This document shows positions 60,688-64,000 of a DNA stretch of 64,000 nucleotides, piece after piece. A program made the translations under genes and the position numbers. The stretch is from Pseudomonadales bacterium. Lineage in GTDB: Bacteria > Pseudomonadota > Gammaproteobacteria > Pseudomonadales > Pseudohongiellaceae. The notes under the pieces were generated by a model. The model made no database searches and had not been told where the DNA came from. It saw nothing but the letters and a program-made list of their open reading frames with translations. Positions within the stretch are counted from its first letter, which is position 1. Each line of letters begins with the position of its first letter. The stretch covers positions 1 to 64,000 of the forward strand of contig JACKOH010000001.1 in the NCBI GenBank assembly GCA_024234395.1. Direction: 5' to 3'.

Positions 60688-63173
60688 TTATTCTTCGACC
60701 AGGCAGTTTACCGTATTCTCGGGAAACCGGTCTTTATCATCGCGAACACCGGCTGCCCGGCCGGTCAGAATTTCCATAGCCTGATCCGCGTTCGCTACTG
60801 CATGGACATGGAAACTGCCCGTCCGCACGGCCGCCACCACCTCGTCGCGCAGCATCAGGTGCTTGACGTTGGCGGCCGGGATAATGACCCCCTGCCGGCC
60901 ATCAAGTCCGCGTTCCCGGCAGATGTCGAAAAACCCTTCGATTTTTTCATTGACTCCGCCGATCGGCTGGGCATGGCCGAGTTGGCTGACCGAACCGGTG
61001 ATAGCAAGGGATTGGCGAATCGGCAGTTGCGCCAGTGAGGAAAGCAAGGCGCACAGTTCGGCCATCGAGGCACTGTCCCCCTCCACCTGACCGTAGGACT
61101 GTTCAAAGGTCAGGCTGGCCGACAATGAAAGTGGTGCCTCCCTGCAATAGCGGGATGCCAGGAAGGACGAAAGGATAAGAACACCCTTGGAATGAGTGGG
61201 GCCGCCTAATTTGACTTCCCGTTCTATATCTACCACCTTGCCACTTCCCGGTCGGGTTGTAGCAGTGATTCGGGTGGGATAGCCGAACCGGTAATTGCTG
61301 AGATCGATGACCGCAAGTCCATTGACGCAGCCGATCTGCTCGCCTTCTGTATCTATCAGGATAGTGTTTCTCTGAATTTCATCGCTCAGGCGTTCCTTGA
61401 GGCGACTGAGTCTAAAGACCTGTTCATCAATGGCCTTCTGTACATTTTCTCCAGTCACTACCGGAAAACTGTTTTTCGTTGCCCAGTGCGCAGCCTCCTG
61501 AAGCAGGCCCACGATACTGTGCATGTGAGTGGAAAGTTTTTCGGAGTCGCCTGCCTGTCGGGCACTGTACTCGGTGATCCTGGCCACCGCCGATGCGTCG
61601 AAAGGTGGCAGGTTTTCCTTTTTAATGAGATGGGCAAGCAATCTGGAAAATTGTTCGATGTTTTCGCTGCTTCGCAACATCTCTTCTTCGAAGTCGGCGG
61701 CTATTTTGAATAACTCATTGAAACCTGGATCGAATTGCAACAGCGCGTAGTAGAGATGGCGCTCGCCCAGCAATACGACCTTTAAATCAAGGGGGATCGG
61801 TTCCGGTTCCAGGCTGGCGGTGTCCATCATGCCGTACAAGGTGCCGATTGACTGAATTGAGATCCGATTGGCGTAAAGTATGCGCTTAAGGGCTTCCCAG
61901 GCAAATGGCTGTCGCAGCAGTTCCAGGGCATCCAGCAGCAGGTAGCCGCCATTCGCGGCATGCAGAGCGCCTGGCTTGACGTGGGTGAAATCGGTGACCA
62001 GCGTGCCCATTCTCGACTCATATTCGACCCGACCGGTCAGTTTCGGGTAGGCCGGGTTGTCTTCGTAAATAATGGGTGCACCCTTGGTCTCCTTGTTATC
62101 TATCAACAGGTTGACCGCATACTTCCGGAACCGGGTTGATCCGTCGCTGGCCAATTCCAGCAGATCCGCTGTGGATTGCTGTTCGATGAAGTCATCGACG
62201 TTGTCAGCTATGTCCTCCTTGACCTTATGCAGGTAGCTGCAGACTTCCGGCAGAGACTGATATTTCGCCAGCAGGCTTTCAACCAGCACTGCAACAGTCC
62301 GGTCAGCAGTCTCGCGTTCCAGTTTGCGAATCTCGGTTCGTTCCTCCCTGGCCAGTTGCGGCATTTTCTGGAGAAGTGAGTTAACAGCCTGTTGAAAAAC
62401 TCTCAGCTGGCACAATACGGCGTTAAAATCTGGCTCAAAATGCTCATTTACGCCATGTAAACTGCGCTTTTTCGCCAGATTTTGCCTTGTCTCGCACTCA
62501 TCTGAGAGTTTTTCAACAGGCTGTTAAGCCGGTCCTCGTACTCCCCGATCAGGGTATTGATCCGTTGTTGGTCAGGTTCCGGCAGCTTGGTAAATTCCTT
62601 GTGATCAATGGCCTTGCCATTGACGATCGGGGCGAGGACAAAACCCTGGGGGCCACGAATCAGTGCAATATTACTGGCCGCGGCCTGTTCACTCAGTTCA
62701 TTGAAGGGTTGGCTGCGCCGTTGCTCATAATATTCCTGAATTCCCTGGAGCTGTTTCTGGTAGTTTTCCGCCTCAAACGCTACCGGCATCGAAGTTCTGG
62801 TGTCATCCACCAGCTTCTGCATGTCGAGGCACAGGGAGTGCCCCATACCGGCAGGCAAACGCAAGGCATTGGGTTTCTGAGGGTTCTCGAAGTTGTTGAC
62901 ATAACACCAGTCGTCGGGTGTGGGTTGCGATTCAGCCCGCCTGGTGAGGTACTGCAGGATGGTGGATTGCTTGCCGATTCCCGCCGGTCCCAGTGCGAAC
63001 AGGTTAAACCCTGGCCTGCAGACCTCGATAGCAAGTTCAATGGCCGAGATAGCCCTTGCCTGGCCTATTACCACGTCAAGGCTTTCCAGATCCTCTGTCG
63101 TTGCGAAAGGCAGTGTGGCGGGGTCGGTGCCCGTGAAAAGTTGTTCTGGGGTAAGTTCGTATGAGGCTGGCAT
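60688..63173 (-). pseudogene. AsrA/LonB-type ATP-dependent protease, split by a MITE
   Basis: The N-terminal part (63173 down to about 62528) has a P-loop-like FALGPAGIGKQSTILQYL; the C-terminal part (62380 down to 60688) has an AAA module with YLLLDALELL and the Lon protease domain with serine in GDSASMAELCAL and lysine in GGVNEKIEGF. A 139-bp element at 62385-62523 breaks the frame. Removing it with one TTAA gives ...DRLNSLLQKMPQ... and a 780-residue frame, close to P. aeruginosa AsrA (PA0779), a Lon-like protease. Both Lon catalytic residues remain, but the protein is cut between the ATPase start and the rest. Remnant fragments could still be translated separately. Confidence 0.9.
62385..62523. 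mobile_element. Foldback MITE with TTAA flanks
   Basis: 139 bp bounded by TTAA at 62381-62384 and 62524-62527. Including TTAA the ends are perfect 26-bp inverted repeats (62381-62406 and 62502-62527). An inner pair AAAATCTGGC/GCCAGATTTT (62425-62434, 62474-62483) and TTTAC/GTAAA at the centre let the whole element fold on itself. There is no coding capacity. TTAA duplication is typical of piggyBac-like or similar transposases acting in trans; a TA duplication would also fit. Confidence 0.9.
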
Positions 63174-63514
63174 GGCGCTGTTTGTTGAACTTTCTTTAAA
63201 GACCTTTTCTAATAATTTTTCTTCAGTGATCAGGGGCCAGGTATTACCAGACCGGAGGTTCGTAAGGTTGGTCGTTTTCGGATCGCGGCGGAAAGCATTG
63301 TTAATCTGCCATCCGGCTGGAACGCCTGTTTCACACGTTCCCCGATTATAGCTCCGGTAACAGCGGCTGCACAAAATGCTCGATTTTTAAGGATCCTTAT
63401 TATGGACCTGTGCAACAAGCCCGGAATTCCTCACTGCCGACACTGGTGTAGTGTGGCATATTGCGCCGGATCCTCATCCAATAAGAACAATACCGGACAG
63501 GTCGTATTACCAAA
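63174..63514. other. Region upstream of the Lon-like gene
   Basis: About 340 bases with no supported gene. The frame of the Lon-like protein is open to 63374, but its N-terminal extension has no familiar sequence. I see no clear promoter or palindrome. Confidence 0.35.
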
Positions 63515-64000
63515 ATGATTCTTTCGTTTTGATTATTCCTATTGGTTTCCCAGGATCTGTCGGCAGGCAGTTTTGCCCAGACGGCGACACTGTACGAAGC
63601 TGACGAACTGTTAAATTTTGCCGAGCGGCCGGACAGCACTACCTTTTCGCCACCTGCCGCTATCAAGTAGGTAAGTCAGCTTGGTGCCAACTGGTTTGTC
63701 TGTACCCTCACAAAAAGTAGTCTTTCGATCAAGTTCGATATCAATGGTACCTGGTCCTTCTTTGCCGGCAGGGTCTAAGTGATCGGCAGCCCATTCGGTG
63801 ACTAGGAACACATCATCGATACCCTCGCCAATCTGGTTGCCTTTATTGAAAGCCAGGCTCCGCAGGACGATGACGATCTGAATTACGCCATGGATCAGTG
63901 CCAGGCAATGCCGACTGGTGAGCCGGTGAATGCCCGGGGTTGCGGCACCTCACAGAACAACCGGGGTGAGCCGCAAAATATCATTGAACAGGGTAGCAGT
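63515..64000 (+). pseudogene. Decaying secreted-protein gene (4 in-frame stops), partial
   Basis: One plus-strand frame from ATG 63515 reads a signal peptide (MILSF, stop, LFLLVSQDLSAGSFA) then QTATLYEADELLNFAERP, and continues to the window edge in a well-biased frame (EHIIDTLANLVAFIESQA, DLNYAMDQCQAMPTGEPV). It is broken by TGA (63530), TAG (63668), TAA (63776) and TAG (63803). Each is one C-to-T change from Arg or Gln codons. I do not recognise the family, and the 3' end is outside. The overlapping minus-strand frame 63611-63811 is a weaker alternative. Confidence 0.5.

Noticed and set aside
63611..63811. Minus-strand frame MFLVTEWAADHLDPAGKEG...
   Set aside because: Plausible-looking, but starts at GTG without a ribosome site and overlaps the better-biased plus frame; kept only as an alternative.

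Overview
The window is about 64 kb of chromosome from a GC-rich gammaproteobacterium. Two blocks keep the gene order known from Pseudomonas aeruginosa: ychF-pth-rplY-prs-tRNA(Gln)-ispE-lolB-TPR lipoprotein divergent from hemA-prfA-prmC-moeB, and gatB-gatA-gatC divergent from mreB-mreC-mreD-maf-rng-yhdP-nitrilase. Signal peptides, lipoboxes, LolB, YhdP and an OpgB-like enzyme all indicate a double-membrane cell. Accessory content suggests a free-living, possibly marine relative of Cellvibrionales/Pseudohongiella-type bacteria, but that placement is a guess.

Region 1 (1-4790) is one end of an integrative and conjugative element: a DUF3742 protein, a PrlF-YhaV toxin-antitoxin pair with a palindromic operator inside its promoter, a MobH relaxase and a P4-type integrase that begins just downstream of the 3' end of ychF. 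Three copies of a GGGGGTAC-type repeat lie upstream of the integrase. The other end of the element is outside the window.

Region 2 (4792-35784) is core genome: translation quality control (ychF, pth, rplY, prfA, prmC, gatCAB), PRPP, isoprenoid and tetrapyrrole precursors (prs, ispE, hemA), outer-membrane lipoprotein biogenesis and processing (lolB, LbcA-like), RNA turnover (rhlB, rng), cell shape (mreBCD) and envelope lipid transport (yhdP). Between rhlB and gatB lie four less conserved genes, three of them for secreted or membrane proteins. The gatC-mreB gap carries a decaying 18-bp tandem repeat. mreC lacks an ATG/GTG/TTG upstream of its membrane anchor.

Region 3 (35785-63173) is a patchwork of small accessory units: a TetR regulator beside an orphan ExbD with a palindromic operator candidate; a class II aldolase-dehydrogenase fusion with mtnA, suggesting methylthioribose/deoxyribose phosphate salvage to DHAP; a secreted serine hydrolase; a group containing glutaminyl cyclase, YjbQ, a zinc aminopeptidase and an amidating-lyase-like propeller; an HDAC-type deacetylase, a GNAT and an MFS exporter (also lacking an ATG start); a persulfide dioxygenase-rhodanese fusion; an OpuC-type compatible-solute ABC transporter with fused permease and binding protein; and an OpgB-like phosphoglycerol transferase with a secreted GDPD-type phosphodiesterase that shares its C-terminal domain.

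The most striking structure is a 139-bp foldback element with perfect terminal repeats, flanked by TTAA, sitting inside an AsrA/Lon-like protease gene. Deleting it with one TTAA restores an exact 780-residue frame. A diverged 139-bp copy and two further palindromes lie at 46328-46573. At the right edge a secreted-protein reading frame carries four in-frame stops, all explicable as C-to-T changes, and looks like a decaying gene.
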